From the NCBI GenBank assembly GCA_012861695.1, contig JAAOOA010000002.1, forward strand, positions 33,252,873 to 33,316,872: a stretch of 64,000 nucleotides of DNA. Direction: 5' to 3'. Below the pieces are notes generated by a model that worked only from the letters and a program-made list of their open reading frames with translations, did no database searches and was not told where the DNA came from. The position numbers and the translations under genes were made by a program. Positions 13,649-26,087 of the stretch are shown in pieces. The number at the start of each line of letters is the position of its first letter. Position 1 is the first letter of the stretch. This stretch comes from Trematomus loennbergii (taxonomy: Eukaryota > Chordata > Actinopteri > Perciformes > Nototheniidae).

Positions 13649-14620
13649 CATTTATGATGAATAAGGCTCCATTTACCCAGAACAAGTGGTTTCCATGGTA
13701 TGTACACTACTTTTTGATAAAAAATCTGACAATTTGAGTTATAACCTTTGATAAATGTGAAAATCAGTCATGCAACACTACATCTGTCAGTGATGACGCA
13801 ACATGATGATTCATAACTGCCAAAAATAAATCACTGCTCACAAAAAATTACTGTGTTTTTGGTATGCTGGGAACAGTGAAAGAGTGATTTCCGAGAAAAT
13901 GCCAGATTCCTGCTGATTTTCATTGTAGCATGATTCGAGGCCATTTCACACCTGCTATGCCCAGTTAATTACAGAGTACTCCGGTCCACTTCTACAAGAT
14001 ATTTGTTATGTGTTTTCGTAGGTTGCAAACATGGTTGAGCTGCTTCAATGGAGAAGAAAGAGTGGTTGTAAAAATGAAAATCAGGATTTTGATAGGACCC
14101 TCTACTGTGCATCTGTAGTCTTTTTTACATTCTTCTTTTTTTTTGTCAAATTGAAAGTATAGTTGAGTCGGCAAATTTGGCTTTGAAATCAATTTACTCT
14201 GCATTCTGGGATCTTGCACGTTTTTTTATCCCAGATTTGATTGAGTAAGCTTCTGTAATAAATAAATTAACTGGACACAGAGGTGTTAAACACTTTCCTT
14301 GTTATTGAGTGACATGTTTAGTTTAAAAATATATCAATCATGAAAAAGCCTGACATAGATACATTAGCTTTCAGGCTGCAATGAGTTTAAATATACGGTT
14401 CAACCTTTAGCATGAGGCAGATGTTCACGGTAAGACCACCTCCCTTACTACTTTTCATGCAAGCCCATTAGCCCATTCCCAAACATGTGTCACTAATGTC
14501 TAAAAAAAAAAAGGGTGCATTGTTAAGATAATAGCTTTGCCAAAAGTAATACCATGAAGCAGTTAATACAGGCAATCTAAATGTAAACCACTGCTGACAT
14601 CTAGGCCTACCTCTCCTGTA

Positions 14621-15190
14621 CAGTGTTGGAAGAAGTACTCAGATCCTATACTTAAGTAAAAGTGCAAATTCTATGGCCTTAAAATACTCCTTTACAAGTA
14701 AAATTCCTGATTCAAAATGTTACTCAAGCTAAAAAGTATTAGTATCAAAATATAATTAAAGTACCAAAAGGAAAAGTAATCATTCTGCACAATTTCCGAA
14801 TAATATAAAATACACAAGTATTATCAGCTACTTCAAGTATAAAAAGTAACAGTACTTGTTCGGCACGACAGATCTTTTTAAAGTATAATATTATTATGGT
14901 TATGATATTATCCTGTTTTATCCAAGTGAGAGCATTTTAGTGTTATAGTTTGTCAATGTGGAACAAATTTGGATACAAGAAATACTGAGTAGATGCAGTA
15001 GGTGCTGCATTATACAACATCAGCTTGCTAACTACTAACTGTGAGTGTTATAATAAATGTAGTGGAATAAAAAGTACAATAAATGCCTCTGAAATGTAGC
15101 AGAGCAGAAGTATAAAGTAGCAAACACCCAGGTAAAGCACAAACGTTTCAAAAAGTACTTGATTACAATACTTGAGTAAATGTACAATGA
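14621..15190. mobile_element. Teleost interspersed repeat (GTGTTGGAAGAAGTACTCAG family)
   Basis: It begins CAGTGTTGGAAGAAGTACTC and is rich in repeated AGTAC/AAGTA words, ending near GAGTAAATGTAC. I recognise this composition as a widespread fish repeat, probably a non-autonomous DNA element. A second copy in reverse orientation, split by a hAT insertion, occupies about 16509-18475. Confidence 0.6.
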
Positions 15191-15989
15191 CCATGAGGTG
15201 GTTTTTTTTTTTCATTTCCAGAGGATTTTGTGCATATGTTGATAGCAGTGCAGCTTGAGCTTAATGTTACACATATTTTAACATATTTTATAAGTCTAGT
15301 AAACAAAGTTAATTACATAAAAACGGTAAGCTAGAGCAACTTGCTGGCAGGCACACAGCTCCAGGATAAGGCAGATGCACTATTAAAAACGTAGTCCAAA
15401 CAACAATCCATAACCCAGAAAACTGAGCCCAATCCAAAATGTGCACTCTATAATCATCAATAACCACAACGATGATGCTGATAAACAAACCAAAGCAAGC
15501 TGCTCACACACAGACACAATGCACACTTAATAAACAACGCGAGAATAAAAACAGCCAAGCTAATGTTCAGTGCAGCACAGCCATGCAAAGTTAAAAATAA
15601 TGACTTACTTTGTCTGGATTCTTCACAGATGTTGCCAACGGGGGTCTGGAGGATTAAGTGGGGTTCCGTTGATCTCATCATATGAAGTATCTTCTTCAGT
15701 GTCCCATTATATAAATGATCCATTATGTGCTGTGCAGCGTTGTGAGCACCTCTCTGTTTGTTCTGATTTTGTGATTATTTTCCCCTAAAGGCGTTTTTGT
15801 TGTCTCCTCAATAGTGCATGGCTATAAAAATGTGGCGTTTATCTAATCCAGTCCATTACATCTCAGGGAGGAACACACATTGCAACTGTAACTCAAACCT
15901 TGGGGGAAATATATTTAGTCCTCTGTCACATCTTGCAGCTCTAAAGGGAGTGTGCCTCCAAAGTTAGCCTGTGCATGCTAGCATCCTCA

Positions 15990-16428
15990 CCTGCTTCTGG
16001 CTAGCAACAGGTGTGTTTCCTGCTGCTTCCCGTGTCCTTCATCATCAGGGGGCGCGCTTACTCATTGTACACCGGCTAAGAACCAAACACACCGAAGCTG
16101 CTTTTAGTTTTTTAGCTCCCCACAAATGGAACAAACTTCAAGAAAACCTGAGGTCTTCGCCAACGCTGAGTTATTTTAAGTCGAGGCTAAAAACGCTAAA
16201 GTCTTTTAACTTGTTTGAGCACCTACCGTATTTACAATGTTGTTTTTAAACTATTCTATATCTCTTTTATGCATGTTTTTTTATGAATCTGTCTGTTATT
16301 CCATTATGTTTATTTATTGTGTTCCTTTCTGTTGTCTTCTTGTTAAGTGTTTGATGTAAAGCACTTTGAATTGCCTCTGTGTCTGAAAATGTGCTATAAA
16401 TAAACGTACCTTACCTTACCTTACCTTC
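15990..16428 (+). mobile_element. L2-type LINE, 5'-truncated 3' end
   Basis: A reading frame to 16249 ends in the kind of C-terminal sequence seen after the reverse transcriptase of L2/CR1-type LINEs (FLAPHKWNKLQ, then SYFKSRLKTL). The 3' UTR carries the L2-like segment GTAAAGCACTTTGAATTGCC and finishes in a (CTTAC)n tail near 16408-16427. Only the last part is present, as expected for a truncated retrotransposed copy. It is not a functional gene. Confidence 0.75.
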
Positions 16429-17100
16429 AGGGGAAATTATTTAGTAGCCGCAGTTTAAATGCCTCTCTTTATCTCACTTAAGTAACTCATTAATGGTCGC
16501 TCTTTACCAGAGTTGTAAAGTAACTAAGCACATACTCACACTCAGGGCCGTATCCACCATTGAGGTCACCGAGGTCCGGACCTCGGTAATTATTTCCGAG
16601 CTGCGTATAAAAAAACTTGTGAAATAACGGCACTAAACGGGGTTCTTTGTAGTACTTCCATTTACTGACAATGGGGGCGCTGCATAACTATGTAGCCTCG
16701 ATTAAAGCAAACAGAAGAAGAAGACATGTATCAACAAACCACCGCAGCCCGGACTTGTATCGGAGCAGCGGAGGAGTGATGAGGTGTCTTGAGATGTGAG
16801 TCCAGTGGCTTGTGTTTTCTGTTCATCAGGACATCATATGACCAGCAGATCCAGTGTGAACGCACTACGTTAGTCAGTGGACGTCCGACAACATGCACAC
16901 TAACTTATATTGCAGCTATAGGCTACTTTGGTTTAAATTGCGTGAATAAACTAGCTAGAGAGCTAAAGTTAATTACATTCATCCAATGTCAGAAGGATTA
17001 CCTTTTAACAAACGTTGTAATGCTTTTCTTTCATTTCAATTTGAGTAAAACATTGAAGATATAACATTGTATTGTTTTCTTTTTACACTGACTCAGATAT

Positions 17101-17757
17101 AATGAAAAGACTACGTCAGTCGAAGCTCAGCTTTGGTAAGGAAGAGACAGGACAGGCAGAGAGAAAGAGAGAGAGAGAAAGTGATGGAAGTCAGGGAGGA
17201 ACTGCAGGTACAGTCACACAAAATAATGTAGGCTTAATAACCCCATCTATCTATCTATCTATCTAGTTATCTATGTATCTATCTATCTATGTATCTATTT
17301 ATCTATCTATCTATCTATCTATTTATCTATCCATCTATCTATCTATTTATCTATCCATCTATCTATCTATCTATCTATCTTCATTTACAATATAGACAAT
17401 AGGCATACTTTTAACAACATACATCTATTGCAGTTATGATGTCATAATAACATACAATTGTATAAAACACAATTTGCTTACATCTTTGTTCTCTTTTGAG
17501 AATCAAACAAAACAGATTTTTATTTTAAAAAGAATGCAAACAAGTGAAATGAACTAAATTGCTGAATTGCTTTTAATTCACTGGCAGGAGCGACAAGTGA
17601 GGAGGAGCAAAAAGTAAACAACGAGGGAGAGATTGAACAAAGAGAAAGAGTAGAGGACAGAGAGAGTAACGAACAGGAAGAAGACAGAGAGACTAAAGAA
17701 GATGGAAGAGAGGCTGCAGGTTATGGAAAGGAGAGAGACATGGAAAATGAATGTTGA
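17101..17757 (+). pseudogene. Possible hAT transposase N-terminal remnant
   Basis: Two short frames inside the hAT look like the basic N-terminus and the following acidic linker of a zinc-finger-MYM/hAT type transposase: one from about 17101 (KRLRQSKLSF...) and one from about 17589 ending in a stop at about 17757. They are separated by an expanded CTAT microsatellite. Everything downstream, including the DDE catalytic domain, is missing. Identification rests on general resemblance only. Confidence 0.35.
17243..17382. repeat. (CTAT)n microsatellite
   Basis: About 140 bp of CTAT with scattered GTAT, TTAT and CCAT variants, inside the hAT element. Confidence 0.95.
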
Positions 17758-18829
17758 CAATGTTTTGGGATCATTTTAGCCTCTTCTGCATGTCCAGATC
17801 ATTCATAGTAACAATCAACTGATTCTTATGCATTACACTTTCACAAATAATTTATGCTTCAGCCCACTGACATGGTTTGAAATCAATATATTATCCAGTT
17901 TGTGACCCCCCACAGGACTTAAAAAGCTCCTAACTAGATCATGAAAATCCCAAAAATCACGGGGGAGTACACCCCCGAACCCCCCTAGCATGTTTGGACC
18001 TCGGTATGTAGCAAATCCTGGATACGGCCCTGCTCACACTGTACACAAGTACAATTTTGAGATAGTTGTAGCCTACTTTACTTGGGTATTTCAAGTTAAT
18101 GCTACTTTGTAATTCTACTCCACTACAATACAGAGGTAAATAATGTACTTTTACTCCCCTACATTTATTTAATACCTTCAGTTATTTTAATAATATAATA
18201 AACACTTAAATAAGACTTTAGTTTACCTGGAGTAAATTCACAATCTACCATGCAGTATACACAGTAATTAAAACTAGCTGCACCTTTCCCAGCTTTGATA
18301 ACACTTGCATCAATAATTATAATCAAAACATATACATTATCCTTAAACGGGCCAATCTGCATAAGTAGTAGCCTACTTTTACTTTTGTACTTTAAGTATA
18401 TTTTGATGCTAACACTTTTGTACTTGAGTAACCTTTTGAATGCAGGACTTATATCAGAGTATTCCTACACTCTGGTACTACTATGTTTGACACTTAAAGA
18501 ATAAGAATTTCCCAACCTTGGAAGAAAATGTAAACACATTTTTAGGAAAATATTTAAAAGGTAGCCAAAAGGGTCGACTTGGTGCAACAACATTTCCCTG
18601 GGGTGCATATCCATTTATATTTTCTTTGACTGTTTGGCCAAACAAAGATGTCAGTGGGAAGTAACCTGGAAGTAACATATGAGGTCCCTTCTGCTTTCGT
18701 TACCCGGCATGCACAACCACATCCTTTTTTATAAGAAATTACATTATGTTTGAAATGTATTGGATTAGATTATTTTAGATAAAAATATTCTTATCATTCA
18801 TATACACAATTTTGTCTTAATTTAGTGGG

Positions 18830-19480
18830 AATGCTGATACAGCATTCCAACTATATGTTATTCTACGAACAAAACATTTATTATTCCGCCGGAATTTTGC
18901 ACCTCTTCTCCTCCTGCATTCAACATCGCAGAAACTCCGTTCAAACATCAAAACGTTCAGCTCGGTCGGGAATCGATGGCTATCATTTGGATTATTCATA
19001 ACTTTCATAATTCCAGAGATACATCTCATAATTCATCACATTTTTAACCATTGAAGTCAATGGAGAAAATCTTCAGACTTGAACAATCTTCATGCGACTT
19101 CAACTGCTAACTGTTCATTCATACTTTCACTCAGAAACCTCATTCCAACTTTAAAATGTTACACATCTTTCTGACATTATTCGTGTAACACAACTTTTAA
19201 ATCTGATTCTTACTTTTAGAGATATTAAACATTGTTCAGACCTTGGTAAAGAGGCTTTCTTCAGATTTTAACATTAACTAGAGTGCGTGATGTCACAGCT
19301 AGAGGGTAGGAAATCTTGAAATTTGCCTTCATGCCATAATTCCCAAACCCTACATTCCTGAGACATACTTTTTCATGACAAACGTAGGAAAACATCTTGT
19401 AGCTTGAAAAATGACAAATAATTAAACAAAATGCCTCTTGAGGGCATGAAGTGACAACATGTCTCCATTAAAACCCTGAT

Positions 19481-19558
<78 letters not shown>

Positions 19559-19605
19559 ACACACACTCTCTCACACACTCACTCTCTCTCTCTCTCTGAC
19601 ACACA

Positions 19606-19645
<40 letters not shown>

Positions 19646-20400
19646 GTTCCAAATGGCCCAAAACTTCACAGGTTTGGTAACGATGCAGCCATCAACGCAT
19701 TATGGGGTGTCATCAAATGCCGTTGCCATGGTGACAGACCACTCGCCATGAAACACGATGTCGCTATAAGTCCAATGGACACAGTCCAATCGTCCCCCAA
19801 TCTTCACTTGTATATCACCGGTCCATGCCTCAACAGCTCTACGTCAAATCTGAAATCTCACCATATGTTTCCATGGAAACGCATCCCTCGCCATAAAACA
19901 CGATGTCCCTTTAACTCCTATGAAAATGTTCAAAAAGTGCTCAAAATTCACATGTGTGCTAACAGTCCAGCCGTGAAGACATCTACGAGACAGTTTTGAG
20001 ATTTCTTCAAATGCCGTTGCCATGGCAACACAATGCTCGCCATGAAACACGGTTTTCTCATAACTTCAGTGAAAATGCTTCAAACGGCCCAAAACTCGCC
20101 ATGAAGCACGATGTTGCTGTAAGTCCAATGGAAATGGTCCGATCGTCCCCCAAACTTCGCTTGTATATCACCGGTCCAGCCCTCAACAGCTCTACGTCAA
20201 TTATGGGGTTTCTTCAAATGCCGTTGCCATGGCAACACAATGCTCGCCATGAAACACGGTTTTCTCATAACTTCAGTGAAAATGTTCCAAACGGCCCAAA
20301 ACTTCACAGGTTTGGTAACGATAAAGCCATCAACCGCATCTAAGCGTATATGGGGTGTCATCAATGTCGTTGCCATGGCGACAGATCATTCACCATCAAG
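18830..20400. repeat. Tandem-like repeat block with RFX-type palindromes
   Basis: Units beginning near CAAATGCCGTTGCCATGG recur. About 20001-20095 and 20208-20300 are almost identical. The shared phrases GGCCCAAAACTT, CGCCATGAAACACG and TCAACAGCTCTACGTCAA come back several times. The first part (18830-19300) includes the near-palindrome CCATTGAAGTCAATGG (19051-19066). Five X-box-like palindromes are listed in the findings. Apparent open frames across it are by-products of the repeat. Confidence 0.65.
19488..19640. repeat. (TC)n microsatellite with (CA)n interruptions
   Basis: A long CT/TC run with short CACACA interruptions, embedded in the 18830-20400 repeat block. Confidence 0.95.
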
Positions 20401-21701
20401 TTAGTTCAAAAGTTTGCAGTTCAAATATTCTGCTGCTTTTCCAAGCCTTTTTACTTTCTTTTCTTCACTCATCCACATTCAAGCCCCAGTGTTCATGTAT
20501 CATTTCAATCTAAATTCTTCACTTTCTTCTTACACATTGTAAGGTCTACCCTCCGTTCTCGTTTGTACTTTTTCATTTTATCAAACCGTCAATGCAACTG
20601 TTTTTGCAACAGCATACAAGTCCAAGAGAGCAGGATTTATGCAATTATAAATGTTCCCCTACCTTTTATCAATAATGACGGGGTCTTTTCTAGCTATCAT
20701 TGTGAATGCTTATTTTAATTGACCAGTCTCCTCAAAACAAACAATGCTTATCTATAATTACATCTATTATCTGTTGCTCTATTAGAGCCCATTTGTAGTA
20801 CAAACACATTATGATACACAACTTAATTTTGACAAATGAAAATAGAAAATTGCAGGATATGTTAATTAGCAAAGCTAATCATATATATATATCCATATAA
20901 ACAAGCAAACATCATCATCTGTCCACGATATATTCCTTCATTATTTCCAGGCTGTTAGTTAATGACTTTATAGGCTGAAGCCTAGGATATGGGCTGTTGT
21001 GTGTCATTTACACTGCAAACCCATCAATCTGTGTAGTATCAAATGGCATGGCTTAGCTGTAGCATGCCCAACACCCCCATTATTCCATCAACAAGCTGTC
21101 ATAGCAGGGGAGAGCGGACAACAGAGGCAGCAGGAGATTGTACAGGAAGAACACAAGCAGCTCCAATTTACAATACTGATGTATTTTTGTAGCAAATGCC
21201 TCATATGAGACTCGCCTGAGAGAATGGGAGTGCATTTGGATTTTAAATAGAAGGGAAAGGAAATATTCTGTTGTCAAAGGCTTGCTTCGAGGGAAACAAA
21301 TATCAAGCGTATGCGTGTCACTGTGTGACAATGTACCTCCTCAGGGAGAAATTGTTAGACTAACTGAAACTGTATTAACTTCAGAAAAATTTATTTGGTT
21401 TGACAAATTGTGCTCTGTTTGAAAAAGGTATAATTTGAAATATAGACAAGAATGTTCCCAGTTAAGTCAAGGTTCAAATTCAGCTCGACTCATAAACCGA
21501 CCCAAAATAACTCTCTCAGCTGCAGTGCAGTGATCTGTCACAGAAATGTATTCCTGCTCTCGGGGTGGATAAGAATCACGTCTGGCCTTATGCATCTTGC
21601 AAGAATTTGAAATCAGTTTGATGCATCCTCCTCTGAATTAATGTCCTAGATACACACTGCATCTCATGGTTGTTGAGTTCACAATCTATATGGGTCTACA
21701 T
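20401..21701. other. Intergenic, no gene seen
   Basis: Short open frames only, none with homology I recognise or exon-like context. A small (AT)n run lies at about 20881-20892. Confidence 0.5.
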
Positions 21702-22732
21702 CAGTGGCGTCGCCTGGCCTGGGCATCCGGGGCTTTAGCCCCGAATGTTTTTTCTGTAGCCCGGACAATTCTCCCTCAATAATATAATACATTAACCGTG
21801 CTTTACGTGAACCTCATCATAACACAAGAGAGGACGGCAGCACTGTAATTTCCCTGTTCAGTGAATGCAACAGAGGCATGACACCAGACCAATCAGAGAG
21901 TTGCATGGAAATAAACGTGTGCTTGTGTCATTCAAGCTCGGCTCTGTGTGTGTGTGGCAATAGCGCATTTAGTGTGATAGAGAGAGAGAGAGGGGGAGAG
22001 AGGGGGAGGGAGGGACCGGTGTCAGCATGGACCGTGTTGTTAGCATCTGGTTAGCTAGCTGCACTAACGGACATAAGGAGCTGTTTGTTCCACAAGAAGC
22101 TGGAGGAGAGTCCTCTCCTCTCAGACTGAGAGACTCAGGTGAGCTAAAGGACTCTCTGAGTGTTTAGATAGTTAACTTTAGTCTAAGTTATCTCAGTGGG
22201 TCTCAAACGGTTTGGTCACAAATTATTCAAAAGATTATTTCCGCACCTTCATATGATCATTATAGTTATAAAAAAAATAAGAGAATAAAGGAAAAACAGT
22301 TATGAAATACTATATGGCAGTAAAACAAGAATAGAGTTTAAAAGGGGAGTGATTAGTAAAATATCCTTAAAGAAAAAGTACATCTGTTTACAGTTCTGCT
22401 TCATATGGGTGTTGAGAGAGGTATCCATAGATCTCTTCATTTTGCTCTCAAAGTGCACCAGATTGATGCATTTAACTTCAATATTTAAAAAAAAATCTTC
22501 CCGGGGGAGCATCCCCCCGGACCCCCCTAGAGGAGGTGAGCCCCCCACTCATAAAAAATACCACTTTACCCCTGCCTATATGCCGTGAGCTAATTATCGA
22601 GCCTTCATTGTAACAGTCGCGGGTGTACTGTGTGTGTGCGTGTGGGGAGTGTTGCAGTGAAAAATGCCACTGTAGTGCCGCCGCCACTGTGGGCTAAGCC
22701 CCGAATGTTTTCAGGTCCAGGCGACGCCCCTG
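21702..22732. mobile_element. hAT DNA transposon, non-autonomous
   Basis: The terminal inverted repeats are CAGTGGCGTCGCCTGG and CCAGGCGACGCCCCTG, with a perfect 8-bp target duplication GTCTACAT (21694-21701, 22733-22740). Sub-terminal copies of GCCCCGAATGTTTT occur near both ends in the same orientation (21738 and 22699). The interior has a GA-rich tract, a promoter-like region, and the motif CGGGGGAG...CCCCCCTAG at 22502-22530 shared with the hAT at 16543-18032. No transposase frame is left. Confidence 0.85.
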
Positions 22733-22740
22733 GTCTACAT

Positions 22741-25700
22741 GCAGCAGCCAAGCATAGACCTACAAACAGGCCCAATCACTGCACATTTTCAGCCTCAGAG
22801 AAGCCAAGTGTGTGCCACGGCGGGCCCTGTGAGGGTGTTTGTTAGATTATGAGCGGCACGATTACTACTTGGGGAAGTAATTGTCCCCAGGTGTTCTGAG
22901 TACTCCAAGCTTATTCTCCACCCCCATGATGCTCAACTGTAGAGATTAGGCTCAGGGTAAAAGCTCTTCCCTCAATGGAAGGAAGGGAAAAAAGAGGAGC
23001 AAACAGACACAAACACTAAGTATGTGTAGCCAATACGCTTTCTGCTTTGCTTGAGCATGCTGTCCCTCTGGGCCCGTTGATCCAGGTGAAGAAAAGTCCT
23101 CCCTTTTCCCACAGGACCTGTAATACCTGCGTGATGAGTGCCACAGTGCTGCCAGCTGCAGCATCAACACTCATTCCCACCATCTCTATCCACCCCACAT
23201 AGAGAACACACAGGCCTGGTGGCAGCCATTGTAAAATAACGCAGAAGCTCTTTGCAGCCACCTGCTGTGCTTCATGTAATACAGCACTGACGGGAACCCA
23301 GTATTAGATTAAAAAAAAACCTGTATGTGCTGTTTTGTGAAGATAATGTGCGTAATTACTAGGCTATATAATTGTATGTTGTATTGGTAACACTTTATTT
23401 TATGAGTCTGTAATTTCCTAATAATGTCAAGGGAAATTTCATGGAATTAACTATCTAATGTATGACTAGGTACAGGGCAAATAGAGGCAAAAAAAGACGG
23501 TTTAGATCGTTGTGTTGAGTTAAGGCTGTACTCAATTAAGGATTTGCACAGGAATTAAGTAGAATAAACTGCTCTATTTAAACTAAATTTGTGTTCATTA
23601 TTACTTTAGAATTGATTCGAATGCAGTACCACCTAAACCGATTTCTTGCTGTTCTGAATATCCTCTTGCACTGATTACAAGTTGCTTTAGTTAAAAAGCT
23701 GATGTAATGTGATATTTGGACAAATATATATTCAATTGTACACTTGCCTGTAAACTAATTTGTCAAATTTGCATGTTCAGCAAAGACTTTCTGGTTACAC
23801 TAGGAAATTATTATATTGGAAATATAAAACAAACAGTTAATTATAGCACAATATTAGCTCCTTTAAATAAAAATGAGAAACTATTGGACACAAAATGAAG
23901 TGTTAAAAGTCTAGAAATGTTTATTATTGGATCCCATCTGCCAGGTATGTGTGATTGCAGAGCATTGTAGTGTGCTAGAAATACAAGACATAAGCCTTGA
24001 GCTGTCAAGGATCTAAAATGGCTTGTCTACAGGGTTCAGAGCACACACTTGTGTATGCATGATGGGTCAAATGTCTTCCAACACAGTAACTCTGATTTTA
24101 TAGTTTAGTTTTTGTGATGACTTAATTAGGTATACAAAGGTCAAAGGTCCTGACTTTGCATTTTGAATGAAGGCTTTAATGCTGCCGTTTAAATTATAGC
24201 TGCTTCATTAGTGGAAGAGTGCTTGTCATGGATGATTTGCATTCTGCATATCAAATTGGCCATCTCAAGGAGAAAACAGCATCTCAGGGGTTCAAAAGAT
24301 GATCTGGGATCAATTCTCCATGCTTTCACATTAACACTGGCATGGTTGTCTTTTGTGATTATTACTTAGTGCACACGACCATTAGCAGTGTGGTCTTTCT
24401 TTCGCGTTTTCATTATAACAAAATGTGAATCCCACACAGCAGTAAATTACTCCTAACCATAGGTAATTCATGCAATTAATCCTTGAATAAGTCCAAAAGA
24501 ATCGGGCAAATGCAAGTCGGTCGAGCAATAATTGCTTTTTAATTTGTATTGTGTTGTGTTTTATTTGTACATGCAGAAAGGCCATCTGCAATGTACAGAT
24601 AATTATTGCAAGGTATTTTAATATAATTAATATGCATATTTTATTTGTTCAACAAATCACATATAACACAATATAATACTATATTGTAAATTGCAGTCCA
24701 TTTGTGTGACTGTGTGAAAGCACATGTCCCTTGACTTCATACTGTATTATTTAGCTCCCTCTGTGCCTTTAGGTCTTTGCTTAAGACTAATTACTCTTTC
24801 GGGAACTTGTAGATTTTTGTCTCCGTAACCGACATGTCAAGCTTCAGAAAAAAAGCTCAAAAGCCATAATTCCTCACACCCTTCATTTTGTTAATTAAGA
24901 TTAATCAGTGCTAATTCACTATGGTAATTTGGAATGGAAAATTAGTGTGTAGACAACCCCCCGATCCTCTTTAAAAAAATTAAGCACAGCAGGAAGTAAA
25001 GCAACAACATGATATTTCTTAAGGATTCAGGTCTTTACATTACAATTAGATGCCAATTTATAAACAGCCAGACCAAAGCTCTAACCTTAGAGAGACTACA
25101 TTTACAATTGGACAACACAATAGTAAGATGTTAAGCAAAATAAGGTTTCGAAGTCGTCTGGGCTTCATTATTTGTATTCTGAAAATACAGCTGCATCACC
25201 TACTGCTGACAAGTTCAGTAGGGTCACATTTGATCCTTTACTTCAGAATTAATGAAGACCGCTGGCACTGGCAGAATACCTGAGATGGTTTCAATCTTAG
25301 CCAAAAACAAAGCAACTGAATGATGTTAAATCTGATCATAATGTATTCCTTTACTGCATCTTTCCCTGCATTTGAACCACCCGTGAAAACAAGGCACACA
25401 ATGAGCACCATTACCATCCAAATGCTAATCTAATGAGTGGCTGGGGAGATTTGACACATTTGCACCCTGACAGAAGTCTTATGCAAGCATAAGATCATAC
25501 CTCAATGTGTGAATAATACCTCTTATAGTGCAAGCCTTTACTTTCAAAAAATAAATATGAGGGAGCATTGCACCAAAAAAATCTCCTCCCCTTAATCAGT
25601 GGTGGGTTAATTGTGGGAAAGAATAACTATTACTTCAATTGTTCTACACTCCCACACCTCAGAAACAAGAAGAAAACCTTGTCAGTATGTCTTCCCCCTT

Positions 25701-26087
25701 CTCAGCACGTGACTGATGAACACCTCTATTACAATCATCTCGACTCACACTAGGACACGCTTCCCATCGTCAGATAATTAAGCTGATTTAGTCACACTTG
25801 AGAACACAGAGGATGTGTGAGCGTAGTTCTGATCTAAATAACTTTGTTTAATTTGAGCATAAAGAACTTTGCGTCTACACGATCAGTGAGATTACATATA
25901 GTAACATCAGTGTAATTTAGTAGATTTGTTAGGACATGTACAGCAGGAATAAAATAAATAAGTATATTGCAGGTTAACAGTGTAGGTTAATACAGGCAGA
26001 CTGAATGAAGAACTCTTGGTTCAGTTCAGTTTTGGGAGTATTTACTAGTTTCTTTTAGTCCTTTTAGTCCATTATTTTAATTCTTCT
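22741..26087. other. Intergenic / downstream of the socs gene
   Basis: No exon was recognised. Two short stretches, about 24160-24250 and 24880-24950, are dense in homeodomain-type words (TTAATTAA, GCTAATT, GGTAATT, CATTAG) and look like candidate conserved non-coding elements. The last several hundred bases before 26088 should contain the 3' UTR of the minus-strand socs gene; no clear poly(A) signal could be picked. Confidence 0.4.

Larger units (their letters stand above)
10776..14620. other. Intergenic, no gene seen
   Basis: No coding exon was recognised. It holds a GT microsatellite (about 12248-12290) and a 16-bp-arm hairpin (13616-13648), listed separately. The rest is AT-rich and unremarkable. 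Confidence 0.55.
16543..18032. mobile_element. hAT DNA transposon, internally deleted
   Basis: The ends are CAGGGCCGTATCCA and TGGATACGGCCCTG, flanked by a perfect 8-bp target duplication CTCACACT (16535-16542 and 18033-18040). This is diagnostic of the hAT superfamily. Inside are possible remnants of the transposase N-terminus: a frame from about 17101 with a KRLRQSKLSF start, and an acidic, RE-rich exon at about 17589-17757. No catalytic domain is left, so it is non-autonomous. It also carries the motif CGGGGGAG...CCCCCCTAG (17960-17988), shared with the hAT at 21702-22732. Confidence 0.85.
16509..18475. mobile_element. Interspersed repeat, reverse copy, split by a hAT element
   Basis: The left part (16509-16542) reads TTGTAAAGTAACTAAG and resumes after the hAT at 18033 with GTACACAAGTAC, then AGTATTTC-type words to about 18475. 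It is the reverse complement type of the 14621-15190 repeat. The hAT at 16543-18032 inserted into it and duplicated 8 bp of it. Confidence 0.55.

Noticed and set aside
19748..20718. Several plus-strand frames of 83-122 aa in the 19.7-20.7 kb block
   Set aside because: They repeat the same phrases because the DNA is a repeat, and there is no splice or domain evidence of a gene.
23380..23660. GGTAACACTTTATTTTA segment as the end of a DNA transposon
   Set aside because: The word is common in fish repeats, but no matching inverted end or target duplication was found.
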